Assembly (NCBI GenBank): GCA_964541695.1
Contig: CAZIRB010000008.1
Span: forward strand, 1-43,683
DNA: 43,683 nucleotides
Origin: CAZKGE01 sp964541695
GTDB lineage: Bacteria > Bacillota > Clostridia > Christensenellales > CAG-138
Direction: 5' to 3'
Part shown: positions 16,668-24,255 of the stretch, piece after piece
Position numbering within the stretch: the stretch's first letter is position 1
Layout of the letters: each line of letters begins with the position of its first letter
The notes under the pieces: model-generated
What the model saw: the letters and a program-made list of their open reading frames with translations, nothing else
Told to the model about the DNA's origin: nothing
The model's database searches: none
Program-made: the position numbers and the translations under genes

Positions 16668-16703
16668 ATTATACCATAAAATTATATCACGAACAAACGT
16701 TTG
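16668..16703 (-). promoter_or_regulatory. recA promoter with LexA (SOS) box
   Basis: On the minus strand TTGTTC (16691-16696), a 17-bp spacer and an extended TGG-TATAAT (16668-16673). On plus, CGAACAAACGTTTG at 16690-16703 fits the Bacillus LexA consensus CGAACRNRYGTTYG at every position. It covers the -35 and the last codons of cinA, so bound LexA would block recA transcription. Confidence 0.85.
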
Positions 16704-17934
16704 ATGTACAGAGTTTTCTGCGGACAAGGTCCAGCGCGTTCAGTACTGTGACGCCGCGGATACGCGCCCGGTCGCCGAACAGCTGGAGCTTTTTGACCTG
16801 CGTTTCGCCGATCCCCGCGAGCGCGACATAGCATAAGCCCACGGGCTTTTGGTCGCTGCCGCCGTCGGGGCCCGCGATGCCGGTCGTGGCGAGCGCGATC
16901 GACGCGCCGGAGGATTTGAGCATGCCCTCGGCCATCTCGCGCGCGCACTCGGCGCTGACCGCGCCGTATCTAGCGAGCGTTTCGTCCGACACGTCCAGGC
17001 GGCGCGTCTTTACCGCGTTGGCGTAGGCGACCGCGCCCTCGATAAAATAGCGCGAGCTGCCGGGCAGGTCAACAAACGCGCTGGCGAGCAGGCCGCCCGT
17101 GCAGCTCTCCGCGACGGCGACCGTCAGGCCGTTATCGAGCAGCAGCTTTGCGCATACCTCGGGCAGCGACTCACCGGATGTGCTGTAGACCACGTCGCCG
17201 AGCGTTTTCTGGATCTCCTCGATCATGGGATGCACGAGCGCCTCGCCCTCGGCTTCGTTCCGGCACTTGGCCGTCACGCGCAGCGTGACCTCGCCGGTCT
17301 TGACGTAAGGCGCGACCGTGGGGTTGGTCTGGCCCTCGATCATACCGCGCAACCGGTGCGTCACGTCCGACTCACCCATGCCGAATATGTGCACCTCGCG
17401 AGAGTACAGCACGCAGCCGCTGCGCTTCTCGAGGTAGGGCATCACGTGGTTTGTAAACATCGGCTCGAGCTCGCGCGGCGGCCCGGGCAGCAGCACGGCG
17501 GTTTTGCCGCCCGCCTCCATGATGACGCCCGGGGCGGTGCCCTTCGCGTTCGGCAGAATGGTCGACCCCTCCGGGAAGCGCGCCTGCTTGAGGTTGTTCG
17601 GGGTCATCGTCCGGCCGAGCCCGTCGAAGAAGCGCTTGAGGCGCTCGACCTCCTCGGGGACGGGCGCGAGCGCCAGTCCGAGCGCGGCGGCGACGGTCTC
17701 CTTGGTCAGGTCGTCGTCCGTGGGGCCGAGACCGCCGGTGAAGATCACGACGTCCGCGCGCGAAAGCGCCGTTTGGATCACCTCGGTCAGCCGCTCGCGG
17801 TTGTCGCCGACGGTGATGTGGTAGAACACCTGGTATCCCAGCGGCGCGATGCCGGCCGCGATGAACTGCGCGTCGGTGTTGACGACCTGGCCCATCAGTA
17901 GTTCGGTGCCGACGGAAACAATTTCTGCGATCAT
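16687..17934 (-). CDS. cinA: CinA: NMN amidohydrolase / competence-damage protein
   Basis: 415 residues, full-length two-domain form. Residues 1-170 are the molybdopterin-binding-like (COG1058) domain with SVGTELLMGQVVNTDAQFIA and FTGGLGPTDDDLTKE. Residues from about 255 form the PncC amidase domain with VAVAESCTGGLLASAFV and TTGIAGPDGGSDQKPVG. It deamidates NMN in pyridine nucleotide recycling and is often co-transcribed with recA. The start overlaps the pgsA stop (ATGA). The last codons contain the LexA box of recA. Confidence 0.95.
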   Translation of the reverse strand: MIAEIVSVGTELLMGQVVNTDAQFIAAGIAPLGYQVFYHITVGDNRERLTEVIQTALSRADVVIFTGGLGPTDDDLTKETVAAALGLALAPVPEEVERLKRFFDGLGRTMTPNNLKQARFPEGSTILPNAKGTAPGVIMEAGGKTAVLLPGPPRELEPMFTNHVMPYLEKRSGCVLYSREVHIFGMGESDVTHRLRGMIEGQTNPTVAPYVKTGEVTLRVTAKCRNEAEGEALVHPMIEEIQKTLGDVVYSTSGESLPEVCAKLLLDNGLTVAVAESCTGGLLASAFVDLPGSSRYFIEGAVAYANAVKTRRLDVSDETLARYGAVSAECAREMAEGMLKSSGASIALATTGIAGPDGGSDQKPVGLCYVALAGIGETQVKKLQLFGDRARIRGVTVLNALDLVRRKLCTSNVCS

Positions 17935-18476
17935 GATAGATTGATGGCTCCTTTATGCACGCGGATATAATCGACGCAGGACCAGATCGTGAACACGAGC
18001 GCCGTGCACATGAGGATCATGTCGAAGCGCACGCCGATCAGGCTGAATATCGGGTTGCCGAGCAGCATGGCGATGATGCCGGCGCACTGGAACGCGGACT
18101 TCGCTTTCCCGAGCCAGTTGGCGGGGATCACCGTGCCCTGGTTGGACGCGACGAGCCGGAAGCCGCTGATGATGAACTCGCGCCCGACGAATATCACCGT
18201 AAAGATCGCCGGCAGCATGCCGCGGCCGGTCAGCATGATGAACGCGGAGCAGTACAAAAGCTTGTCCGCGATGGGATCGATCAGTTTGCCGAAGTTTGTG
18301 ACGAGACCGTATTTCCTCGCGATGTGGCCGTCCACGATGTCCGTCATACTGGCCGCGAACATCACGAACGCGGCGAGAAAGTGCCAGTGTTTCGTCACGG
18401 AATCCAGATAAAAGCACGCGATGAATACCGGTACGAGCAAAATGCGCAGGATCGTCAGTTTGTTCGGGAGGTTCAT
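17931..18476 (-). CDS. pgsA: CDP-diacylglycerol--glycerol-3-phosphate 3-phosphatidyltransferase
   Basis: 181 residues with about four membrane helices. The CDP-alcohol phosphotransferase signature D-G-x2-A-R-x8-G-x3-D-x3-D is complete in DGHIARKYGLVTNFGKLID followed by PIAD (residues about 48-70). It makes phosphatidylglycerol phosphate, the committed step to PG and cardiolipin, in the membrane. It overlaps both neighbours by 4 bp (rimO upstream, cinA downstream), so it sits in one tight operon. Confidence 0.95.
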   Translation of the reverse strand: MNLPNKLTILRILLVPVFIACFYLDSVTKHWHFLAAFVMFAASMTDIVDGHIARKYGLVTNFGKLIDPIADKLLYCSAFIMLTGRGMLPAIFTVIFVGREFIISGFRLVASNQGTVIPANWLGKAKSAFQCAGIIAMLLGNPIFSLIGVRFDMILMCTALVFTIWSCVDYIRVHKGAINLS

Positions 18477-19822
18477 AGCAGTTCTCCAATCATGTCGTAG
18501 TCGAGCGCGCCGGTCAGCCGTATGCGCGCGTACTGGCCCACGGCGTACCCGGGCCGAAACGGGACGCGCACGAGCCCGTCGACGTCCGGCGCCTCCGCGC
18601 GCGTGCGCCCGACGAGAAAGCCGTCGCGAATTCCCTCGATCAAAAGCTCCGTCTCACCGCCGACCCGCTTTTGCGCAAGCCTGGCTGAGATGCCGCGCTG
18701 CTGCGCCATGAGCGCGTCGTAGCGGCGGCGCTTCGTTTCCGCGTCGACCTGGTCCGCCAGGCAGGCCGCGCGCGTGCCCTCCTCGGGCGAGAACTCGAAC
18801 GTGCCCACGCGGTCGAACGGGTATTCGCGCAAAAACGCGAGCAGCTCGGCAAACTGCCCCTCCGTCTCGCCGGGGAAGCCGACCATCATCGTCGTGCGCA
18901 GGATAAAGTCCGGCGCGTTTAACCGGATGTACTCAAGGATTCCCCGAATGTGCTCCTTCGAGCCGCGGCGGTTCATGCGGGCAAGGAGCGTGTCGCTGAT
19001 GTGCTGCAGCGGCATATCGAGATAGCGCACGAGCTTTTCGTTGCCGGACAATGTGTCGAGAAGCTGGGGCGTGACGGTGTCGGGGTAGGTGTAGAGCACG
19101 CGGATCCAGCGCAGCGGCGGGATGTCGCAGAGCCGCTCGAGCAGCTCGGGCAGCCGCGGCCTTCCGTACAGGTCGACGCCGTAGCAGGACGTGTCCTGCG
19201 CGATCAGCGTCAGCTCGGTCACGCCGCCGTCCGCGAGCGATTCCGCCTCGGCGATCAGTTTCTCCATCGGCTCGCTGACGAGGCCGCCGCGGATGAGCGG
19301 GATCGCGCAGTAGGCGCAGCGGTTGTCGCAGCCGTCGGCGATGCGCAAAAACGCGCGGTGCGCGGGCGTGGCCAGCACGCGCGGGGCGACGGTACGGCGT
19401 GCGTCCGCGGCGGGGACAGGAAATGCGTTGCCGGGGTTGGCGAGGGCGGCGGCAGGGTCCGCGCTCCCCTCGCGCTTGGCCAGCAGTGCGGGCAGCTTCT
19501 CATATTCGCGCACGCCGAGCAGAATGTCGATCTCCGGCATGGCTTCTGTAAGCTCCTCGCGGTACCGCTGGGAAAGGCAGCCCGTCGCGACGAGCGTCTC
19601 GCAGCGGCCGCCGTTTTTGAACGCGGCGAGTTCAAGCAGCGTGTCGATCGATTCCTGCTTGGCGGGCTCGATGAAGCCGCAGGTGTTGACGATCAATACC
19701 CGCGCTTCGGCGGGGTCGTTCGTAACTTGATAGCCTGCCCGGGTCAAAATGCCGAGCATGCGCTCCGTGTCGACCAGATTTTTCGCGCAGCCGAGCGAGA
19801 CGACGCCGACGGTCTTGTCCAT
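18473..19822 (-). CDS. rimO: Ribosomal protein uS12 methylthiotransferase RimO
   Basis: 449 residues. The N-terminal UPF0004 domain has its three cluster cysteines (SLGCAKN, NTCGF, ATGCLSQRY). The radical-SAM domain shows CxxxCxxC in CDNRCAYCAIPLIRGG near residue 150, and a TRAM domain closes the protein (VGGETELLIEG to VGQYARIRLTGA). It adds a methylthio group to Asp of ribosomal protein S12. The ATG at 19822 shares one base with the ftsK stop (TGATG). The frame is open far upstream, but that part only mirrors ftsK. RimO rather than MiaB is preferred from length and the FtsK/PgsA context. Confidence 0.93.
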   Translation of the reverse strand: MDKTVGVVSLGCAKNLVDTERMLGILTRAGYQVTNDPAEARVLIVNTCGFIEPAKQESIDTLLELAAFKNGGRCETLVATGCLSQRYREELTEAMPEIDILLGVREYEKLPALLAKREGSADPAAALANPGNAFPVPAADARRTVAPRVLATPAHRAFLRIADGCDNRCAYCAIPLIRGGLVSEPMEKLIAEAESLADGGVTELTLIAQDTSCYGVDLYGRPRLPELLERLCDIPPLRWIRVLYTYPDTVTPQLLDTLSGNEKLVRYLDMPLQHISDTLLARMNRRGSKEHIRGILEYIRLNAPDFILRTTMMVGFPGETEGQFAELLAFLREYPFDRVGTFEFSPEEGTRAACLADQVDAETKRRRYDALMAQQRGISARLAQKRVGGETELLIEGIRDGFLVGRTRAEAPDVDGLVRVPFRPGYAVGQYARIRLTGALDYDMIGELL

Positions 19823-22386
19823 CAGTCCGACACCTGGCGGTCCGGCGGCGGCAACGGGATGCCGAACACCTGCTCGTATTCCGAGCGCTTGATCAGCACG
19901 CGGCGCGCCTTGCTGCCGTCCGCGGGCGAGACGTAGCCCGCCTGCTCCATCATATCCAACAGCCGCGAGCCGCGCGCGTAGCCGACGCGGAGCCGCCGCT
20001 GCAGAAGCGACGTCGACGCCTGCCCGGCCTCGATCACGATGCGCACCGCCTCGGCCATCAGATCGTCCTCCTGCTTGCCCTCGCCGAACGCGCCGCCCGT
20101 CGCCCCGCCGAGCGCGGCGGAGGCCATCTCCTCGACGACCGCGTCGTCGAACGCGGGCTGCCGCTGCTGGATGCGGAAGTGCTCGACCACGCGCTCGACC
20201 TCCTCGTCGGAGACGAACGCGCACTGGAGCCTTGTCGGCTTATTTGCGCCGTTCGGGTGGAACAGCATATCGCCGCGGCCGAGCAGCTTCTCCGCGCCGG
20301 TGGCGTCGAGTATGATGCGGCTGTCGATGCTCGACGACACCGCAAACGCGCAGCGCGAGGGGATGTTGGCCTTGATGAGGCCCGTGATGACGTCCGCGCT
20401 CGGGCGCTGCGTCGCGACGATTAAGTGCAGCCCCGCCGCGCGGCCAAGCTGCGCGATGCGGCAGATCGCGTCCTCGACGTCGACCGCGGCGACCATCATC
20501 AGGTCCGCCAGCTCGTCGATGATGACGACGATCTTGGGCAGCCGCTCCTCGTGGTTCTTCTGCAGCTCGTTGTACCGCGCCAGGTCGCGCGCGCCCGCCT
20601 CGGAGAACAGCTTGTAGCGCTTCGTCATCTCGTTGACGGTCCAGCGCAGGGCGCTCGCGGCCTTCTTTGGGTCGGTCACGACGGGGATTAAAAGGTGCGG
20701 CAATGTGCCGAACGCGGACAGCTCGACCATCTTCGGGTCGACGAGTATCATTCGCAGGTCCGCGGGCGAGGACTTGTACACCATGGAGATAATGAGGTCG
20801 TTGATGCACACGCTCTTGCCGGAGCCGGTCGAGCCCGCGATCAGCATGTGCGGCATCTTGGCAAGGTCGGCCGTGATGACCTTGCCGGAGATGTCCTTGC
20901 CGAGCGCGAGCGTGATGGGCGACGTGGCGGCCGTAAACTCACGGCTCTCGACGATGTCGCGCAGCACGACCGTGGCGGCGTCCTTGTTTGGGATCTCGAT
21001 GCCGACGGCCGACTTGCCGGGGATCGGCGCCTCGATGCGCACGCGCGGCGCGGCCAGGGCCAGCGCGATGTCGTTGCTCAATGCGGTGATGCGCGCCACG
21101 CGCACGCCCGGCGCGGGCTGTAGCTCAAAGCGCGTCAGCACGGGGCCGACGCTGATGTTGACGACTTTTGTGGAAATGCCGAAGCTTTGCAGCGCCTCCA
21201 CGAGCTGGCGCGCCTTCTCGGCGGGGCTCTCCGCGTTCTTTGAGATGCTCGTGTGCGGCACGTCGAGCAGGCTGTACGACGGCGGCACGTAGGCGGACGG
21301 GCTCTCGGCCCTCGTCGTCGGCAGGTCCGTCACGCGCGCGGCCTTCTTGATCTGGCGCGGCGCGGCGGGTTGCGCGCCGAACAGCTTCTCCGTCTCGACG
21401 GGGTCGGGCAGTACGCGGCGCGGCGCGGCCGTCTTCTCCTCGACGGGCTTCATCACGAGCGGCACGTCGTCGAGCGGCTCGAAATCGTCCCACGCGTCCG
21501 AAACGATCGGGCGGTCCGGCTTCTTTTTCAGCTCGCCCTCGAGCGGCATGAAGCTCAACGCGTCGTCGAGCGCCTCGGAGACGCTCTTGGCCTTCTTTTT
21601 CCTCTTGCGGTGGCGGCTCAGTTCGTCCAGCTGCGTATCGTCGTCCGCGGAGAACGTCGGCAGCCGGTCGCCCTTTGCGGAGGCGACGGCCTTTATGGGC
21701 TCGGCGAGCGAGTCGGTATAGAGCTTTTTGTCCTCGGCCCGCTCGCTGAGCGCGTGCTCCGCCGCCTGCCTGGCGGTGTCCGCGACGCGGTCCGAGAGCT
21801 TCTGCGACATGTCCTGCAGCGACAGCCCCGTCACGGCGATGACGGACACGACGATGAGCGATATGGTCAGCGTGTACGCAAACGCGTTGCCGCCGAACAT
21901 CTGGATCGGGTAGCACAGCACGCCGCCGATGAAGCCGCCGCCCATGTGTGCCACGGAGCCGACGCGGTACGCCTCGTTAAGGTACTCCATATAGCGCACG
22001 GTCTTAAACGGCGCATCGTAGATGATCTGGTTGAGCGTGATGATCGAGAGCACGCCGACGATGGCAAACCAGGCAGAGCCGCGCATGCCGGCCCTGCGGC
22101 TGCCCTGTATGGACAGCACGCCGAGGCCGATGAGGATCACCGGCAGCACGTACGCGATCCAGCCGCACAGGCCGAACAGTACGCCGGAGAGCCACTTGCC
22201 GAGCACGCCGGAAGCCGAGACGAACATATAGATGCCGAGCAGCACGCCCGCGGCGATCAGCAGCACGCCCGCGATCTCGCGCTGCCTGCGCTCGGCCTCG
22301 GCGTTTGCCGCGCGCGTCGCGGCCGCCTTGCTGCCCGCGGACGATTTTTTATTTTGTTTTGGGGCCGAATCCTTCTTTGCCGCCAT
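19822..22386 (-). CDS. ftsK: DNA translocase FtsK/SpoIIIE
   Basis: 854 residues from the ATG at 22386, which has AAAGG about 9 nt upstream. After a Lys/Ala-rich cytoplasmic tip come four membrane helices within residues 35-190, then a charged linker to about 375. The RecA-like motor follows, with Walker A GSTGSGKS at 518-525. The C-terminal winged-helix gamma domain (SLLQRRLRVGYARGSRLLDMM) recognises orienting DNA sequences. It pumps chromosomal DNA through the division or sporulation septum. It heads the operon ftsK-rimO-pgsA-cinA and has its own promoter at 22440-22468. FtsK and SpoIIIE cannot be separated by sequence here. Confidence 0.95.
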   Translation of the reverse strand: MAAKKDSAPKQNKKSSAGSKAAATRAANAEAERRQREIAGVLLIAAGVLLGIYMFVSASGVLGKWLSGVLFGLCGWIAYVLPVILIGLGVLSIQGSRRAGMRGSAWFAIVGVLSIITLNQIIYDAPFKTVRYMEYLNEAYRVGSVAHMGGGFIGGVLCYPIQMFGGNAFAYTLTISLIVVSVIAVTGLSLQDMSQKLSDRVADTARQAAEHALSERAEDKKLYTDSLAEPIKAVASAKGDRLPTFSADDDTQLDELSRHRKRKKKAKSVSEALDDALSFMPLEGELKKKPDRPIVSDAWDDFEPLDDVPLVMKPVEEKTAAPRRVLPDPVETEKLFGAQPAAPRQIKKAARVTDLPTTRAESPSAYVPPSYSLLDVPHTSISKNAESPAEKARQLVEALQSFGISTKVVNISVGPVLTRFELQPAPGVRVARITALSNDIALALAAPRVRIEAPIPGKSAVGIEIPNKDAATVVLRDIVESREFTAATSPITLALGKDISGKVITADLAKMPHMLIAGSTGSGKSVCINDLIISMVYKSSPADLRMILVDPKMVELSAFGTLPHLLIPVVTDPKKAASALRWTVNEMTKRYKLFSEAGARDLARYNELQKNHEERLPKIVVIIDELADLMMVAAVDVEDAICRIAQLGRAAGLHLIVATQRPSADVITGLIKANIPSRCAFAVSSSIDSRIILDATGAEKLLGRGDMLFHPNGANKPTRLQCAFVSDEEVERVVEHFRIQQRQPAFDDAVVEEMASAALGGATGGAFGEGKQEDDLMAEAVRIVIEAGQASTSLLQRRLRVGYARGSRLLDMMEQAGYVSPADGSKARRVLIKRSEYEQVFGIPLPPPDRQVSD

Positions 22387-22439
22387 GGATAATAACCTTT
22401 CGTTTGGGGGTGGTCGCATCCTCATATGAATGCGATCCT

Positions 22440-22468
22440 ATTATACAGCATCGTGCGTCCGCAAGCAA
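22440..22468 (-). promoter_or_regulatory. Sigma-A promoter of ftsK operon
   Basis: On the minus strand TTGCTT (22463-22468), a 17-bp spacer and a perfect TATAAT (22440-22445). It is back-to-back with the promoter at 22478-22506; the two -35 boxes are only 9 bp apart. Confidence 0.7.
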
Positions 22469-22477
22469 CGGCCGCAC

Positions 22478-22506
22478 TTGCCACGCGCTATGGCGTGCGG
22501 TATACT
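22478..22506 (+). promoter_or_regulatory. Sigma-A promoter of the hydroxyacid dehydrogenase operon
   Basis: TTGCCA (22478-22483), a 17-bp spacer and TATACT (22501-22506), giving a leader of about 35 nt with GGAGGAGA before the ATG at 22547. Confidence 0.7.
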
Positions 22507-22546
22507 ATAAAGAAGTTTTAATTGCGCCATACTCGGAGGAGAGACC

Positions 22547-23494
22547 ATGCAAATCGTGATTCTGGACGGACACACGGCAAATCCCGGGGACTTGAGCTTT
22601 GACGGACTGAGAGAATTTGGAAACCTGTCGGTGTACGAGCGTACGCCGCCGGATCTGATCGCGCAGCGGCTGCGCGGCGCGGACATCGTGTTTACAAACA
22701 AGACTCCGCTTCGCTTGGAGCACCTTGAGACGACCAAAAAACTGAAGTTTATCGGCGTGCTCGCCACGGGCTACGACGTCGTCGACGTTGCGGCCGCCGC
22801 GGCGCGCGGCATCGTCGTGTGCAACGTCCCCGCGTACAGCACGGACTCCGTCGCGCAGCACGTATTCGCGCTTTTGCTCGAGATCTGCCAGAACGTCGGC
22901 CTGCACGACCGCGCGGTGCACGCCGGCCGCTGGACGAACTCACCGGACTACTGCTTCTGGGATACGCCGCTCATCGAGCTGTCCGGCAAGACGCTCGGCA
23001 TATTCGGCTGCGGCCGCATCGGCTGCCGCGTCGCCGAGATCGGGAAGGCGTTCGGTATGCGCGTGCTCGGCAGCTCGCCGCGTGAGCGGAGCGAGTTTAC
23101 CGGCCGGTACGTCGACTTTACCACGCTGCTGGCCGAGTCGGACGTGCTGACGCTGCATTGCCCGGCAACCGAGAAGACCAGGGGCATCATAAACGCCGGG
23201 ACGATCGCCGAAATGAAGGACGGCGCGATCCTGATCAACACGTCGCGCGGCGCGCTGATCGTCGAGCAGGACCTTTGCGACGCGCTCGAGAGCCGCAAGC
23301 TATACGCCGCGGGCGTGGACGTGGCGGCCAAGGAGCCGATCCCCGCAAACAGCCCGCTGCTGAAGGCCCGCAGCTGCTATATCACGCCGCACATCGCGTG
23401 GGCGCCGTACGAAGCCAGAAAGCGGCTGATCGATATCACGGTCGAGAACCTGCGCGCGTTCCTCGCCGGCAAGCCGGTCAACCAGGTGAATTAA
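22547..23494 (+). CDS. D-2-hydroxyacid dehydrogenase (glycerate/hydroxypyruvate reductase type)
   Basis: 315 residues with the two-domain D-2-hydroxyacid dehydrogenase fold. The NAD site is GIFGCGRIGCRVAEIGKAFG (about 149-168). The catalytic Arg is in INTSRGALIVE, the Glu in GVDVAAKEP, and the His in ITPHIAWAP near residue 283. ATGYDVVDVAAAAARGI and NVPAYSTDSVAQHVF are typical of the glycerate dehydrogenase branch. It interconverts a 2-ketoacid and a D-2-hydroxyacid with NAD(P)H; the exact substrate is unknown. It is the first gene of a three-gene plus-strand unit, 12 bp before the SIMPL gene. Confidence 0.9.
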   Translation: MQIVILDGHTANPGDLSFDGLREFGNLSVYERTPPDLIAQRLRGADIVFTNKTPLRLEHLETTKKLKFIGVLATGYDVVDVAAAAARGIVVCNVPAYSTDSVAQHVFALLLEICQNVGLHDRAVHAGRWTNSPDYCFWDTPLIELSGKTLGIFGCGRIGCRVAEIGKAFGMRVLGSSPRERSEFTGRYVDFTTLLAESDVLTLHCPATEKTRGIINAGTIAEMKDGAILINTSRGALIVEQDLCDALESRKLYAAGVDVAAKEPIPANSPLLKARSCYITPHIAWAPYEARKRLIDITVENLRAFLAGKPVNQVN

Positions 23495-23506
23495 GGAGGG
23501 ACAGCC

Positions 23507-24250
23507 ATGAGGAGATTTGCCGCCGCGGCCGCGGTGTTCGCCGTGCTCGCCGCCGCGCTGTTTGCGGGGTGCAAGGCGGAGAACGAGATTACGAACGTGC
23601 CCACGCCCAAGCCCGAGTCGCAGCGCATCGTGATCAACCACGAGCTCGAGGCGCCGGACCACGTCATCGAGGTGCGCGGCTACGGCGAGGTCACGGTGAC
23701 CGCGGACTACGCCACGCTCACGCTGCGTGTCTCCGCCGCCGCGGAAACCGCCGAGGCTGCGTCCCTGGCCTGCGAGGAAAAGGCCAAGACCGTGCGCGAC
23801 TCGGCGGTGGCCCAGGGTGTGCCGGAGACGGACATCAAAAGCGACGACGTCGAGATCACGGCGCAGCTGCGCGCGTCCGACGGCGCGACGACCGGTTACA
23901 GCGCCGCCGAGACCGTGATTCTGACCCTGCGCGACATCGCGCTCTCCGGCGCGATCACGTCGTCGGTGGTCGACGCGAGCGTGGCCGAGATCGTGTCCGT
24001 GACGTACAGCGTCAACGACGCGTCCGGTGCGTACCTATCCGCGCTCGGCGAGGCGATGCGCAACGCGCGCACGAAGGCGGAAGCCGTGGCCGGCGCGTCC
24101 GCGGTCACGCTCGGCCCGGTGATCGGCGTCGTCGAGAATGTGGGCGAGGGCAAGGACCTCATCGGCATCGCGTTCGAGAGCAGCTCCATCGCCGTGTCGG
24201 CGGACGTGACGGTGCTGTTTGAAATTCCGCAACCCATAAGCGGGAGCTGA
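23507..24250 (+). CDS. SIMPL-domain (DUF541) lipoprotein
   Basis: 247 residues. Residues 1-21 are a lipoprotein signal with lipobox LFAGC (Cys at 22). The mature protein starts with a short linker, then the SIMPL/DUF541 domain (EVRGYGEVTVTADYATLTL near residue 55, NARTKAEAVAGASAVTLGPV near 185). It would be anchored to the outer face of the membrane. SIMPL proteins are related to BP26/OMP28 and form oligomeric channels in some species; no reaction is known. It sits between the hydroxyacid dehydrogenase and a large membrane protein with 12- and 5-bp gaps. Confidence 0.85.
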   Translation: MRRFAAAAAVFAVLAAALFAGCKAENEITNVPTPKPESQRIVINHELEAPDHVIEVRGYGEVTVTADYATLTLRVSAAAETAEAASLACEEKAKTVRDSAVAQGVPETDIKSDDVEITAQLRASDGATTGYSAAETVILTLRDIALSGAITSSVVDASVAEIVSVTYSVNDASGAYLSALGEAMRNARTKAEAVAGASAVTLGPVIGVVENVGEGKDLIGIAFESSSIAVSADVTVLFEIPQPISGS

Positions 24251-24255
24251 CGTAA

